From a bacterium (GTDB lineage Bacteria; JAJVIF01): DNA of 64,000 bases. This document shows positions 17,843 through 26,830 of the stretch, piece by piece. Positions within the stretch are counted from its first letter, which is position 1; each line of letters begins with the position of its first letter. The stretch spans positions 1,550,001 through 1,614,000 of the forward strand of contig JAJVIF010000001.1 in NCBI GenBank assembly GCA_022072165.1, in the 5' to 3' direction. The notes under the pieces are model-generated. The model was not told the origin of the DNA and did no database searches. It saw only the letters and a list, made by a program, of their open reading frames with translations. The position numbers were made by a program, and so were the translations under genes.

Positions 17843-17874
17843 CACGGCAGCACGATACGACGGCTGCTGCCGTG
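17843..17874. terminator. Stem-loop between the pseudopilin operon and pilM
   Basis: Ten-base arms CACGGCAGCA / TGCTGCCGTG (17843-17852 and 17865-17874) with a 12-base loop, about 70 bases past the last pseudopilin stop. There is no T-tract, so it could terminate weakly or protect mRNA ends. Confidence 0.4.
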
Positions 17875-17942
17875 TGGCACGAATCAGGCCAGTTTTAAAG
17901 TCCTTTAAGTGGGGACAAGTGTGCATGACCAGTGGATTATGT

Positions 17943-18503
17943 CTACCGGTCGGGGATCGGGCGCAAACTATAAGTACCGATATCTGGCGTCAGTCCGTAC
18001 AGCGGTGTCGGTGAGAGCCGGTTCGTCGCCGGATCGATGCTCACCCCCAGATAGCGCTCCTGAAAGCCGATGGGACGGAGCACGATCGCGAAGTAATTGC
18101 TCGTTGAGCGGAGATTCCCGGCGTCCTGCGTGTACGGCAGGATTTCGATGTCGTAGCCGTCCATCGGACCGCGCACCACCAGCATCCCGGGTGGCGGGGC
18201 ATAGTTGGCCCAGGCCCGGGGGAGATGCCCCCGGTTCACCATGTCGGTCCAGAGGGCTCCCGGACTCCCGTAACGCTGTCCGGGTCCCCAGTGGGGGTAC
18301 TCCCCGTTTTTCACCATGAACGTGGTGTAGGCGTTCACCAGCCCCTTGATCTGCGCGACTGCCTGGGCTTCCCGGGCCTGGACTCGCGCTTTGGTCACGG
18401 AGGCGACCGCCATCGCGACCAGGATGCCGATGATGGCCATCACGGTCAGAAGTTCAATGAGGGTGTAACCCACCCGGCGGGAGCTGAGGGAGCGCAGATG
18501 CAT
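17943..18503 (-). CDS. Pseudopilin 12 of the array (last gene)
   Basis: A 186-residue prepilin-like protein. The class III signal cuts after Gly12 (VG|YTLIELLTVMAIIGILVAM), with Glu at +5 and a 20-residue membrane helix; Tyr replaces the usual Phe at +1. The C-terminal globular part (NYFAIVLRPIGFQERYLGV) differs from the rest of the array. Its ATG follows directly on the TAG of the upstream gene with no gap. It would be processed by a PilD-type peptidase, which is not in this window, and placed in the pilus-like fibre. Confidence 0.85.
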   Translation of the reverse strand: MHLRSLSSRRVGYTLIELLTVMAIIGILVAMAVASVTKARVQAREAQAVAQIKGLVNAYTTFMVKNGEYPHWGPGQRYGSPGALWTDMVNRGHLPRAWANYAPPPGMLVVRGPMDGYDIEILPYTQDAGNLRSTSNYFAIVLRPIGFQERYLGVSIDPATNRLSPTPLYGLTPDIGTYSLRPIPDR

Positions 18504-19139
18504 CTAGCCCCCCCCATCCGCGAAGGCGTAAATCGAGGCAGTCGTGAGATCAACGCTCCGATTCGGCAGCTTGTAATACCGGGCGGTGTGGTCCCGGTTG
18601 TACGCCCGACCATTGATAATGGCGACGGTATTGCGCTGATAGGAGCCAGGAATCGGCTGGAGCGCGACCGCATAGATCATCGACGGGTCTTCATTTGCGG
18701 TATCGACGCCCGGTCGATCAAACGGAAACAAGACCAGCTGGTAGCCGGGAGTCAGCAAGTCCGGGGTGTTGTAGGCAAAGCCAGAGTAACGCTGCGGGAG
18801 GAGTCCCTCATTCACCAGCCCCTGGAAGAGCGCCTGGGGATTGCGGTAGTGAAAGAACTGGATGTCGGTCTGTCCGTTGTTCTGATAGTGCGGATAGGTC
18901 TTGCCGTTGGTCATCCAGTACTGCTCGTAGGCGTTCTGGAGCTGATTCAGCGCGCCCAGAGCCGAGGCTTCATTCGCCTGGATGCGGGCTTCCCGGAGAT
19001 ACGCGAGGGAGACGGTCGCGAGAATCGTCATGATCGCAGCCACGGTCAGCATTTCGATGAGGGTAAAGCCCCGGCCAGCCGCCCCCGGTCCGCGCAGGGC
19101 AGACACGGGGCGGCAGAGGCGGCAGATGAGGCGGGGCAT
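18504..19139 (-). CDS. Pseudopilin 11 of the array
   Basis: A 211-residue prepilin-like protein with a long basic leader cut after Gly24 (RG|FTLIEMLTVAAIMTILATV). The body is Tyr/Asn-rich and longer than its neighbours. It contains the helix motif typical of the array (NEASALGALNQLQNAYEQYW) and a variable C-terminal half. Start at 19139 has AGGAG about 12 bases upstream. It lies 35 bases after the upstream pseudopilin stop. Confidence 0.85.
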   Translation of the reverse strand: MPRLICRLCRPVSALRGPGAAGRGFTLIEMLTVAAIMTILATVSLAYLREARIQANEASALGALNQLQNAYEQYWMTNGKTYPHYQNNGQTDIQFFHYRNPQALFQGLVNEGLLPQRYSGFAYNTPDLLTPGYQLVLFPFDRPGVDTANEDPSMIYAVALQPIPGSYQRNTVAIINGRAYNRDHTARYYKLPNRSVDLTTASIYAFADGGG

Positions 19140-19174
19140 GACGACCAGCAGCTCCTGGAGTCGGGGTATCCGAC

Positions 19175-19606
19175 TTACACCGGGCGACCATCGGGGAGGG
19201 TGACAATCCCCTCATGATTAATGACGAACGTCGAGAGTCGCAGCCCCGAATTGCGGGGATAAGCGAAGACGGTGTAGGTCTGATTGTTCCCGGCATTCCG
19301 GAAGTCCAGGCTGTAAGACTGGATGAAGTAGCGCTTGTTGGCGAGACCGGAGTACGCCGCGGGGAGGTAGTTGCTGACCTCGCCCCAGACGGTGGTGTAC
19401 CGCTGATTCCGGTTGAAGAACATTTCTTCCGCATCCGCCAGGCTCTTGAGGCTCTTGATGCAGGCCGCTTCGAGGGCGCTGCGCCGGGAACCATTAAGCG
19501 ACGGGATCGCGATGGCTGCCAGGATGCCGATGATGCTGGAGACCACCAGCAACTCGAGCAGCGTGAAGCCGCGACGGGGTTCGTAGGGGCGCAGGGCTCG
19601 GATCAT
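19175..19606 (-). CDS. Pseudopilin 10 of the array
   Basis: A 143-residue prepilin-like protein, the shortest of the set, cut after Gly13 (RG|FTLLELLVVSSIIGILAAI). The helix is followed by ALEAACIKSLKSLADAEEMF and a C-terminal motif shared with several siblings (STFVINHEGIVTLPDG). Ribosome site GAGGT about ten bases before the ATG at 19606. It is the nearest of the array to ordinary type IV pilins and could be a major subunit, but nothing here proves that. Confidence 0.86.
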   Translation of the reverse strand: MIRALRPYEPRRGFTLLELLVVSSIIGILAAIAIPSLNGSRRSALEAACIKSLKSLADAEEMFFNRNQRYTTVWGEVSNYLPAAYSGLANKRYFIQSYSLDFRNAGNNQTYTVFAYPRNSGLRLSTFVINHEGIVTLPDGRPV

Positions 19607-19647
19607 GACTGACGTACCTCTTTCTTTCCCGGCGATAGGCCGGGCGG

Positions 19648-20130
19648 TTAGTTCCCCGAAAGGCCACTGACCGGCAGGATGCTGGAACCGGAGATCTGGG
19701 ACACGCTGCCATCGGAATCGGCAACGAAGGTCCGCAGGTCATACTGGCCACCGGGAACCGGCACCAGGCTGATACGGAAGGTGTCGGTGCGGAGCCGCAC
19801 CTGCACTGAATAGAACGGTGCGATCGGGCTGTCATTCGTGCGGCTCAGGTCGTCGCCCTGGTGGTACCGGGGATCGACCAGATCCCCTTCGGCCTGCAGC
19901 TGATCAAAGCGTCCGAACGACTTGTACCGGGCGAAGTACTGATACTGCGCGGTCGCCAGGGTCTTGCCGGCCCCCACCGCCGACGCTTCCAGCGCTACCG
20001 CCCGACTCTGGCGCATCGACGCCAGAGCGACGGTCGCGAGGATCGCGACGATCGCGGCGACGGTCAGGACTTCCACCAGGGTGAAGCCCCGATGTGTCCG
20101 TCGGCGGGATGGCGGAAAGAAGTCGCGCAC
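19648..20130 (-). CDS. Pseudopilin 9 of the array (GTG start)
   Basis: A 160-residue prepilin-like protein cut after Gly15 (RG|FTLVEVLTVAAIVAILATV). It starts with GTG at 20130, three bases after the stop of the upstream gene and without its own ribosome site, so it depends on translational coupling. The C-terminal part keeps the shared LRTFVADSDGSV motif. Confidence 0.84.
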   Translation of the reverse strand: MRDFFPPSRRRTHRGFTLVEVLTVAAIVAILATVALASMRQSRAVALEASAVGAGKTLATAQYQYFARYKSFGRFDQLQAEGDLVDPRYHQGDDLSRTNDSPIAPFYSVQVRLRTDTFRISLVPVPGGQYDLRTFVADSDGSVSQISGSSILPVSGLSGN

Positions 20131-20133
20131 GGC

Positions 20134-20607
20134 TTAGAACCCCAGACTGCTGGGCGGGAAGGTCTGCACCCGCCCCTCGTGGGTGATAGTGAAGGTCCGC
20201 AAGGTGCGATCGAAAGGCTCGGCCACCACGGTGAAGTTGGCGTACAGCGAGTGAGTCCCGGTGGCGCTGGTGTAGGGCGGCCGGACTTCCCCGGGCTGGA
20301 TGAAGATCAGGGAGAAGTTCTTCGCGAAGGAGCCGGCGGCATCGCTGGCGCTGTAGCTGGAGGGGAGGTAGGTCCCCACCAGGTCACTGAAGTTGTTGGC
20401 ATAGAGACCATTGCGCTGATAGAAGAGCTCCTGCCCTTCGGCGACCGCCTTGAGTCCCTTTTCGGCGGCGACTTCCAGCGCTTGCCCCCGGGCGCGCTGC
20501 ATACTCGCCAGGGCCATGGTGGCGATGATGAGAATCACCAGCGCGACCAGGGTCATTTCGATGAGGGTGAAGCCGCGGCGCGGCCTGCCACTAATGCGCC
20601 GGAACAT
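20134..20607 (-). CDS. Pseudopilin 8 of the array
   Basis: A 157-residue prepilin-like protein cut after Gly12 (RG|FTLIEMTLVALVILIIATM). The ATG at 20607 with GGAGGG upstream was preferred to a longer frame from 20652. Its start overlaps the end of the upstream gene by 17 bases. It has the array's helix (ALEVAAEKGLKAVAEGQELF) and the C-terminal LRTFTITHEGRV motif. Confidence 0.85.
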   Translation of the reverse strand: MFRRISGRPRRGFTLIEMTLVALVILIIATMALASMQRARGQALEVAAEKGLKAVAEGQELFYQRNGLYANNFSDLVGTYLPSSYSASDAAGSFAKNFSLIFIQPGEVRPPYTSATGTHSLYANFTVVAEPFDRTLRTFTITHEGRVQTFPPSSLGF

Positions 20608-21088
20608 ACGTCCCTCCGCTTCCCGAGGTCCCCTGCCGGGTCTCGTACACAATCCCTTCCTGGGTCAGCAGGAAGATGACGTTATCGCCGGTCCGCTCGT
20701 TGTAGGGATAGTCCACCCCGCGGGCGATGACGGAATAGCGATGGGGCTGCGCCGGGTCATAGACCCAGGTGACGCTGAAACCCCGCATGAAGGCATCGAT
20801 CCCACCAGCCGGCCCCCGGGGGTCGCTCTGGCGGTAGGCCTGCGCGATGATGGAGTAGTTCTGCAGTTCCCGGAAATTGGCGGCGTAGCGACCGTGGGAG
20901 GTGTGGTACGCCTCCATGCCGGCTCCGATGGCTTTCAGGCCGTGGAACCCCGCCACCTCGATGGTCCGCTGGCGGCTGTTGCGATAGCTGGAGAGCCCCA
21001 TGGTGATGAGGATGGCCACGATAGTCGCCACCACCAGGATTTCCAGCATCGTGAAGCCCCGCAGGGAAGACCGGCGGTTACTTGACAC
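20591..21088 (-). CDS. Pseudopilin 7 of the array (GTG start)
   Basis: A 165-residue prepilin-like protein cut after Gly11 (RG|FTMLEILVVATIVAILITM). The start is probably GTG at 21088, because GGAGGT lies seven bases upstream; the longer frame from GTG at 21121 has no ribosome site and would overlap its neighbour more. It overlaps the upstream pseudopilin by 11 bases. The C-terminus (VIFLLTQEGIVYETRQG) is a variant of the shared motif. Confidence 0.83.
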   Translation of the reverse strand: MSSNRRSSLRGFTMLEILVVATIVAILITMGLSSYRNSRQRTIEVAGFHGLKAIGAGMEAYHTSHGRYAANFRELQNYSIIAQAYRQSDPRGPAGGIDAFMRGFSVTWVYDPAQPHRYSVIARGVDYPYNERTGDNVIFLLTQEGIVYETRQGTSGSGGTYVPAH

Positions 21089-21554
21089 GGTAGCCACCTC
21101 CGGTGGATTCCTGCATGACACCGTTTTCGGTCAGCCGGAAGGTCTTCAGCCCGAAACCAGGGTCCGGGACGGCGAACACAGAGAACCCATAGGTGCGGCC
21201 CGCGATCGGCGGCTCCAGTTCGATCCAGACGGAGTAGTGTTTCGCCATGCGCGTAGCATCCGTGCCACCACCGTGGCTATAGCCCCGGTCCACATAGTTC
21301 AGTCGCTGCAGGTGATAGAAGCTGGTGAACTGGCGATAGGACGACTGATAGGCGTGCTGCGCTGCGCCGAGGGACTTGACAGCCTGCATGGCGCCGACTT
21401 CCCAGGCGCTCTTCTTGGACCCGGTGACCTGCGGGATGGCCATGGCCAGGAGGATGGCGATGATCGCCACCACCAGCAGGATCTCGAGCAAGGTAAAGCC
21501 ACGCTCCGCGTGCCGGAGGCTGAGGCTGTCCCGATGGGATCCTTTCACTTTCAT
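21078..21554 (-). CDS. Pseudopilin 6 of the array
   Basis: A 158-residue prepilin-like protein cut after Gly19 (RG|FTLLEILLVVAIIAILLAM). Helix continuation AMQAVKSLGAAQHAYQSSY, then a beta-rich C-terminus with LKTFRLTENGVMQES. Ribosome site GGGGAG precedes the ATG at 21554, and nine bases separate it from the upstream gene. Confidence 0.86.
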   Translation of the reverse strand: MKVKGSHRDSLSLRHAERGFTLLEILLVVAIIAILLAMAIPQVTGSKKSAWEVGAMQAVKSLGAAQHAYQSSYRQFTSFYHLQRLNYVDRGYSHGGGTDATRMAKHYSVWIELEPPIAGRTYGFSVFAVPDPGFGLKTFRLTENGVMQESTGGGYRVK

Positions 21555-21563
21555 GGTGCTCCC

Positions 21564-22064
21564 CTACAGGTTGTTGAAGGCGCTGCCGACGGTCACGGTT
21601 CCCTGCGCCTCGATGTAAAAGGTCCGCATTCCCAGTTCCGGATTCACCGGGAATGCACCGATAGTGAAGATGTGGCTCCCCAGAATGCGCCCCTGGCTGT
21701 CCGTGGGAGCGGCGGGGAAGGTGTCGGTCCGGGCCCGCAACTCGTAACCCTTCGCCAGCTGATCGGTCAGACCCGACTGATAGGTCTCCGGTGGGAGGTA
21801 CCCCCGGATGTCATCGAAGAACCGGGTCGAGAAGTTCGTGTCCATGGCGGGGTAGTAGCCCCGGTCCCGGTAGTAGAGCTCGAAGGTCCCGCGGATGGTC
21901 TGGAGGCCTTTGACAGCGGACGCCTCATACGCGGGGACCCGGGATTTCTGCAGTCCGGGCAGCGCCAGGATGATCAGCAGCGCCGCAATGGCGACGACGA
22001 TCAGCACTTCGACCAGGGTGAACCCCGCCTGCTGGCGTCGGAGGTGGTGACAAAGTCGGGTCAT
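21564..22064 (-). CDS. Pseudopilin 5 of the array
   Basis: A 166-residue prepilin-like protein cut after Gly14 (AG|FTLVEVLIVVAIAALLIIL). Helix continuation EASAVKGLQTIRGTFELYY; C-terminal shared motif MRTFYIEAQGTV. GGAGGT lies seven bases before the ATG at 22064. Confidence 0.86.
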   Translation of the reverse strand: MTRLCHHLRRQQAGFTLVEVLIVVAIAALLIILALPGLQKSRVPAYEASAVKGLQTIRGTFELYYRDRGYYPAMDTNFSTRFFDDIRGYLPPETYQSGLTDQLAKGYELRARTDTFPAAPTDSQGRILGSHIFTIGAFPVNPELGMRTFYIEAQGTVTVGSAFNNL

Positions 22065-22075
22065 CGGGGCACCTC

Positions 22076-22543
22076 CTACCAGATCACCACGCCGGTCTGA
22101 CTGTCGCGGAGCCGGCCATTGATGAGCGCAAAGGTGCGCAAGCCGGTTTCCGGCACGACGGGCGTGACGGTGATGGAGTAATCCTGCGGATACGGGCCGT
22201 TCGAGAAAAAGGCGATGGAATACCCCTTAATGAACCCATCGACCGTATCCGGCCGGCCATACCCCTTGGGGTCGATGGCATCGATGGACCGCAGGCGGTT
22301 CCAGTGATCTTCACTGGTGCCGCCGGGGTAGTAGCTGTTCAGGTTGTAGTAGAGCTCTTCGGCTTCGGCGATGGCCTTGAGGCCGCCGACCGCCGATGAC
22401 TCAAGGGTGGAGCGCCGGCTGCCGTAGTACGACGGAATGGCGAGGACCACCAGGATCGCGAGAATGCCAACCACAATGAGGATCTCCACGAGAGTGAACC
22501 CTCGGGCCAAGCGGGACTCGCGATGGGCAGCCAGACTGAACAC
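22076..22543 (-). CDS. Pseudopilin 4 of the array (GTG start)
   Basis: A 155-residue prepilin-like protein cut after Gly15 (RG|FTLVEILIVVGILAILVVL). Start is GTG at 22543 with AAAGGAG seven bases upstream. Helix continuation SSAVGGLKAIAEAEELYYN; C-terminal shared motif LRTFALINGRLRDSQ. The region around ITVTPVVPETG is the usual beta-sheet of pseudopilins. Confidence 0.86.
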   Translation of the reverse strand: MFSLAAHRESRLARGFTLVEILIVVGILAILVVLAIPSYYGSRRSTLESSAVGGLKAIAEAEELYYNLNSYYPGGTSEDHWNRLRSIDAIDPKGYGRPDTVDGFIKGYSIAFFSNGPYPQDYSITVTPVVPETGLRTFALINGRLRDSQTGVVIW

Positions 22544-22582
22544 AGGCCGCTCCTTTAGACAGAGACCGGAGAGATCCGGTAT

Positions 22583-23095
22583 TTAGAAGCCACTGACCGG
22601 CGGGCCGAAGATGCTGAGGCCTTCCCGGACCGGCGGATCGGTAAAGAGCGTGTCCCGGGAGGCTTCGTTATCCAGGACGATGCTGATGTTGAAGGTCCGC
22701 ATCCCGAGGCTCTGCCGTGCCGGGACCGCGTCGATCTTGAAGTACAGGCTGTTCGCTGTCGCCGGTACCGTGAAGATCAGCGAGTACATCTCGATGTACG
22801 GCCGGACCGAACTGCCACTGTTGGGGGGGACCAGGAACCCCTCCTTGCGATACCCCTTGGGGATGTAGCCCGCCTCGACCAGTTCGTTGAACCGCCCGAA
22901 CTGCTTGTTCTCCCCGAGATACCGCTTCTGCACCATCGCCAGGTTGGCGAGCTTCGCCACGCACTGGCTCTCGTAGTTTCGTCGCTTCACCGCCTGAATC
23001 CCCGGCAGGGAGAGGGTGGCGACGATCCCGATGATGGCTGCCACCATCAGCACTTCCGTCATGGTGAACCCGGATCGGGGGCGGGGAAAGCGCAT
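22583..23095 (-). CDS. Pseudopilin 3 of the array
   Basis: A 170-residue prepilin-like protein with a short leader cut after Gly9 (SG|FTMTEVLMVAAIIGIVATL). Body SQCVAKLANLAMVQKRYLG, with a C-terminal MRTFNISIVLDN variant of the shared motif. An AGGG site lies about six bases before the ATG at 23095. Confidence 0.85.
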   Translation of the reverse strand: MRFPRPRSGFTMTEVLMVAAIIGIVATLSLPGIQAVKRRNYESQCVAKLANLAMVQKRYLGENKQFGRFNELVEAGYIPKGYRKEGFLVPPNSGSSVRPYIEMYSLIFTVPATANSLYFKIDAVPARQSLGMRTFNISIVLDNEASRDTLFTDPPVREGLSIFGPPVSGF

Positions 23096-23102
23096 CGCGT
23101 CC

Positions 23103-23621
23103 CTACTTCACCGGCCGGTTGTTGGCGGCGAGCCGCACGACGTTGTCCTGGCTGACGTACATCGCCCGCAGGTCCGGCTGCCTTCCGGCCAGCCGCCAGC
23201 GAGCGGGGACCGCCTGCTGCGGCATGGCAGCCGTCGCAGTGATCCGGAAGTTATCGGTTTGCGCCACGATTTCGAGCTGGTAATCCGGGATGAACGCGCT
23301 GGCAGGCAGCCCATTCAGGGTCTGGTTGTGCAGCACGACATCGTCTTCCACGAACTGGGCCGCGATGTACCCCTGGTCCTGCAGTTCAGTGAAGGTGGCG
23401 TAGCGATCGAAGTTCTGAAAGTAGATCTGCTGGAGCGCGGCGAGTTCACCGAGCTTGACGTAGGCACGGTTTTCCTTCGCCTGCCGGAGCGTTTCCAGAT
23501 AGGTGACCGTCCCGATGGTCGCCAGGGTCAGGAGGAGCCCGGTGACGATCAGGAGTTCGATCAGCGTATAGCCGGTGCGCGAGCGGAGCATCGCTCGCAG
23601 AGCGTACATGCTGCGTACCAT
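23103..23621 (-). CDS. Pseudopilin 2 of the array
   Basis: A 172-residue prepilin-like protein cut after Gly17 (TG|YTLIELLIVTGLLLTLATI), with Tyr at +1 as in the last gene of the operon. The ATG at 23621 has GAGGAGG seven bases upstream. The C-terminal half lacks the LRTF motif and ends DNVVRLAANNRPVK. A gap of about 150 bases separates it from the previous gene, the longest inside the operon. Confidence 0.84.
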   Translation of the reverse strand: MVRSMYALRAMLRSRTGYTLIELLIVTGLLLTLATIGTVTYLETLRQAKENRAYVKLGELAALQQIYFQNFDRYATFTELQDQGYIAAQFVEDDVVLHNQTLNGLPASAFIPDYQLEIVAQTDNFRITATAAMPQQAVPARWRLAGRQPDLRAMYVSQDNVVRLAANNRPVK

Positions 23622-23772
23622 TCCGGTCCTCCTCGGTCGAAGTTCCCCTCTTGGGGGTATTTTCGGCACTTTACGGTCCCGTTGACGCCGGTTTGCCGGA
23701 CCTCAACAGGCGCGATTTGTTGCTTTTTGCTCCACTGTCGCGAGACCGACCAGTTTCACGCGGAGTGTAGCG

Positions 23773-24270
23773 CTACCGGATCCGCCGTTGCGTCCCATCC
23801 GGGTTGATCGTAAAGACCTGCCCATCCTCTTCCATATAAAGGATGGGGAGGCGGCCCGGCGCACCGACCGGTTCCGCCACGACAGCGTAGTTGAAGCCAT
23901 CCGGCGGGACGGTCATGTTCGCGATGTCCCGGCCAATCTGCAGGCGATAGTACCGGAGAAAGGGACTACCGCCATGCCCGGTGGTGTCGTCGGGCACCAG
24001 GTCCCGGGCGATGAAGCCCGCATTCTGGAGGTCGACATAGCTCGCGAAGGTCCCGTTGGGGTTCACCCCGAGGTCGCCGCTGCTTCGGTAATTCTCCTGC
24101 CAGGTCGCGATCTGCTTCAGGCGGGTTACCGCCCGACTCTGGATCTGCGCCTGCTTCATGGCCGGCAGGACTGTCATGCCCAGGCCGGCGATGATGACGA
24201 TGATCGCGGCGACAGCCACGGACTCGATGAGGCTGAAGCCGCGACGCTGGGCGGCGGGCAGTCCGGACAT
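23773..24270 (-). CDS. Pseudopilin 1 of the array
   Basis: A 165-residue prepilin-like protein cut after Gly11 (RG|FSLIESVAVAAIIVIIAGL), Ser at +2. The ATG at 24270 with AAAGGAGT upstream was chosen over a longer frame. The C-terminal part (LPILYMEEDGQVFTINPDG) resembles the shared closing motif. Position next to the PilW-, PilV- and PilX-like genes suggests a GspH/FimU-like minor pilin role, by analogy only. Confidence 0.84.
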   Translation of the reverse strand: MSGLPAAQRRGFSLIESVAVAAIIVIIAGLGMTVLPAMKQAQIQSRAVTRLKQIATWQENYRSSGDLGVNPNGTFASYVDLQNAGFIARDLVPDDTTGHGGSPFLRYYRLQIGRDIANMTVPPDGFNYAVVAEPVGAPGRLPILYMEEDGQVFTINPDGTQRRIR

Positions 24271-24304
24271 AGTGCGCGACTCCTTTCTCACGACACAACC
24301 TCCG

Positions 24305-24955
24305 CTAGCGGAGGAAGTTCGCGTCCTCGATGGCATCGAACTCCAGCCCCGGTGGGAGCCGGACAGTCCCTTCATTCCCGGCGCGTAACACGCCGGTGAA
24401 GAGGTTTTGACGTTTCACGTTTGCGGATGCGAGGCTGAGGTCCATCTCGATCCGCCGGATCTCCGAGGCCAGCCCCGCCCGGTTGCCCTGGGCATCATAG
24501 AAGCGGAAGGTCACACCCTCCACTTCCGGGGCAAGGATCGTGGTGAGATAAGTCTCACCATCCTGCTCATTCGAAGTCTTGAGCAGGTAGAAACTGCCTG
24601 TGGAGGCGGAAGCCTTGGCGGTGTAATGGACCCAGATGTCCTGCCCCCGCTCGTTGGTGTACCCGAGGATCAGGTCCTGGGGGTCTTCCAGCGGGGTGAT
24701 GCTGCGGGTACTCACTTTGGTGTTATCGGTGTACCCGAAGTGGAACCGGGTCGTCTGCGCGACATCCCGCAGGAACGACCCCTGGATCCGCCGGAACGCG
24801 GAGTTGAAGTCCTGCTGTGAATGCAGTTCGTTGGTCGTGGAAAGTCCGTTCAGTGCGAACGTGGTGGCGAGCACGATCGCCCCGGCCGCGATGGTCACGG
24901 TCAGGAGCGTTTCCAGCAAAGTGGTCCCTCGTCGGGACGAGCGCCAGGCGAGCAT
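24305..24955 (-). CDS. PilW/GspJ-like minor pilin
   Basis: A 216-residue prepilin-like protein cut after Gly10 (RG|TTLLETLLTVTIAAGAIVL), Glu at +5 kept. The body (FRRIQGSFLRDVAQTTRF, then VEGVTFRFYDAQGNR and IRRIEMDLSLAS) follows the PilW/GspJ pattern of a helix, a beta-sheet and a late strand with xVRxxxhxLxL. It starts three bases after the PilV-like gene stop. In type II systems GspJ belongs to the tip complex with GspI and GspK. Confidence 0.8.
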   Translation of the reverse strand: MLAWRSSRRGTTLLETLLTVTIAAGAIVLATTFALNGLSTTNELHSQQDFNSAFRRIQGSFLRDVAQTTRFHFGYTDNTKVSTRSITPLEDPQDLILGYTNERGQDIWVHYTAKASASTGSFYLLKTSNEQDGETYLTTILAPEVEGVTFRFYDAQGNRAGLASEIRRIEMDLSLASANVKRQNLFTGVLRAGNEGTVRLPPGLEFDAIEDANFLR

Positions 24956-24958
24956 CTG

Positions 24959-26830
24959 TTAGTTCCCCCCCAGCACTGTGTCGAGGATGAACTGCTCGCC
25001 GGAACTCTCTTCATAGGATCCGTCGCCACTGGTGCTGGCATCGGGATTCCGGAAGAAGTTGTCGTTGGACTGCCGGTCCTCCGGGAGTCGGTCAAGCGGG
25101 AGCCGGGGATAGACCTGTGTCTCGAACATAGCCGCGACATCCTCATCGAGATTGGCCGCATCCTCCGTCGGCTCTTCAGGAATGCCGTTGATCTCCACGA
25201 AGTCGACTTTGACGCCACCAAAGTAGGCAGGAGGCAACGATGAGCCGCTGGCATCGCTCTTGAAGCGGAGGACCACGGTATCTCCTGGCAGCCAGGGACT
25301 GTAGCGACCCGCCAGACTCTCCGGGTCGGTGGTGTTCCCAAAGTACTGCGGCAGGCCATACTGATTCCCGCTGACATCGTAGATCTGCAGGAAGTCGGTA
25401 TCGGGCTGGCGCTGAAGGTCGAAGGTGCTGAAGTGGAGACGAATGGCTTCCGCACCCGGGACCGTGATGACTTTCAGGAAGTCCTCGTTGGAGCGGTAGT
25501 TGGTGTGGTCGAAGGGGACCAGCGAGGTGGTAGGGAGCTGCGGCAGGGTGCCGCCCGCGACTTCGGCATCGCGGTAGATGACACTCGCGAGCTTCGTGAG
25601 CTCGGAGTTATCGGTCTGCCACCAGTCCTGCTCCATGAACTTCTTGGTGTTTCGTCGGCCATCGTGACGCATTACTTCGATTTCGACCCGCAGCACGTTG
25701 GGGCGATCCTGCGGCGGCCAGACCGTCATGTCCGGCGTCCAGTACACCCGGCGCGCCAGGTCATAGTCGGACCCGGCGTACTTCGGGAAGAACATGATGT
25801 AGTTCCCGACTTCCCGGCTCCCATTGTCCCGGTCGAAAGTAGGGATGTAGGCGGTGGCGGTGTTGTACCCAAAGACTTCCAGTTCGCCCACGTAGGGGTA
25901 ATGGAAACTGGGGTCACTGCTGGAGACCGTGTAGATTTCGCCGATGCCCAGGATGACCGTCTCCAGAGGATTGGCGGGGTCATTGCGAATTTCGATGATC
26001 CCGGCGGAATCGATGGTCTGATCGCCAATGCCGTAGATGACCCGTCCTTCATGCACGGCGGGGTTGAACGGGATGCCGAGCCCGAGGTCGACATTGGAGG
26101 CGAACATCTTGAACCGGCGCTGATAGATGCCGGGATACTGGCTGACGGCATCTTTCTGAACTACGGGATCGGGGTCGGTTTCCAGCGCGGGATCGCCAAA
26201 GGTGTTGAAGCGGTTGTCGTAGAGGATGCGGTGCATCCGGGTGACCTGGCGGAAGTTGAGCCACCACATCTGGCTGTCTTCATCGACATCGGTGCCGGGC
26301 TGGGTGGGGTCGATGACATTCCCCGGGTCCAGCGCTCCGCCGGAGGTGCCACCACCACCGATAACCGTGTCGTTGGGGTTATCGATTTCGCCGGGCCAGC
26401 CACCACCGGCAATGGCGAAGGGGCCATTCTCCAGCGCGACCCACTTCCCCTGTGCGCTGTCGAGCCGGATGCCATCAGCCGCAAGTTCCGGCGGGAAGTT
26501 CGGATGGTGACCCGTCGAGGCGACCTGCCCATTCCCGTTGGGGGGCAGCACACTGGTTACGAGATTCGTGAGGTAATCCGGGACCTCTTCGATGTCTTTC
26601 GGGGTCGAGGTCTGGAAGTACGGCAGTTCGTCAAACGACACTGCCCGGAGGAGTTCGAGCTCCTGGGCCGCGAAAAGATCCGCCGCCGTCTGGTCGCGGG
26701 AGGTGACACTCACCCCCACACTGGAGGAAAGGGAGCCGAGGTACCCGAGGGCGATGATCGCCAGTACGGCGGCTGCGAAAGCGATTTCAACCAGGCTCAG
26801 GCCCCGATGTGCGCGCCAGATGCGGAGCAT
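24959..26830 (-). CDS. Giant PilV/GspI-like minor pilin with a CUB-like domain
   Basis: A 623-residue prepilin-like protein cut after Gly10 (RG|LSLVEIAFAAAVLAIIALG), with Glu at +5. The helix leads into LFAAQELELLRAVSFDELP, the PilV/GspI pattern. The remainder is a large exposed domain. Residues about 455-545 look CUB-like (IRLHFSTFDLQ, TDFLQIYDVSG, DTVVLRFKSD, GGVKVDFVEI). GspI/PilV proteins are normally 120-190 residues. The TAA of the upstream gene and this ATG overlap by one base. It probably sits at the fibre tip and presents a binding domain. Confidence 0.78.
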   Translation of the reverse strand: MLRIWRAHRGLSLVEIAFAAAVLAIIALGYLGSLSSSVGVSVTSRDQTAADLFAAQELELLRAVSFDELPYFQTSTPKDIEEVPDYLTNLVTSVLPPNGNGQVASTGHHPNFPPELAADGIRLDSAQGKWVALENGPFAIAGGGWPGEIDNPNDTVIGGGGTSGGALDPGNVIDPTQPGTDVDEDSQMWWLNFRQVTRMHRILYDNRFNTFGDPALETDPDPVVQKDAVSQYPGIYQRRFKMFASNVDLGLGIPFNPAVHEGRVIYGIGDQTIDSAGIIEIRNDPANPLETVILGIGEIYTVSSSDPSFHYPYVGELEVFGYNTATAYIPTFDRDNGSREVGNYIMFFPKYAGSDYDLARRVYWTPDMTVWPPQDRPNVLRVEIEVMRHDGRRNTKKFMEQDWWQTDNSELTKLASVIYRDAEVAGGTLPQLPTTSLVPFDHTNYRSNEDFLKVITVPGAEAIRLHFSTFDLQRQPDTDFLQIYDVSGNQYGLPQYFGNTTDPESLAGRYSPWLPGDTVVLRFKSDASGSSLPPAYFGGVKVDFVEINGIPEEPTEDAANLDEDVAAMFETQVYPRLPLDRLPEDRQSNDNFFRNPDASTSGDGSYEESSGEQFILDTVLGGN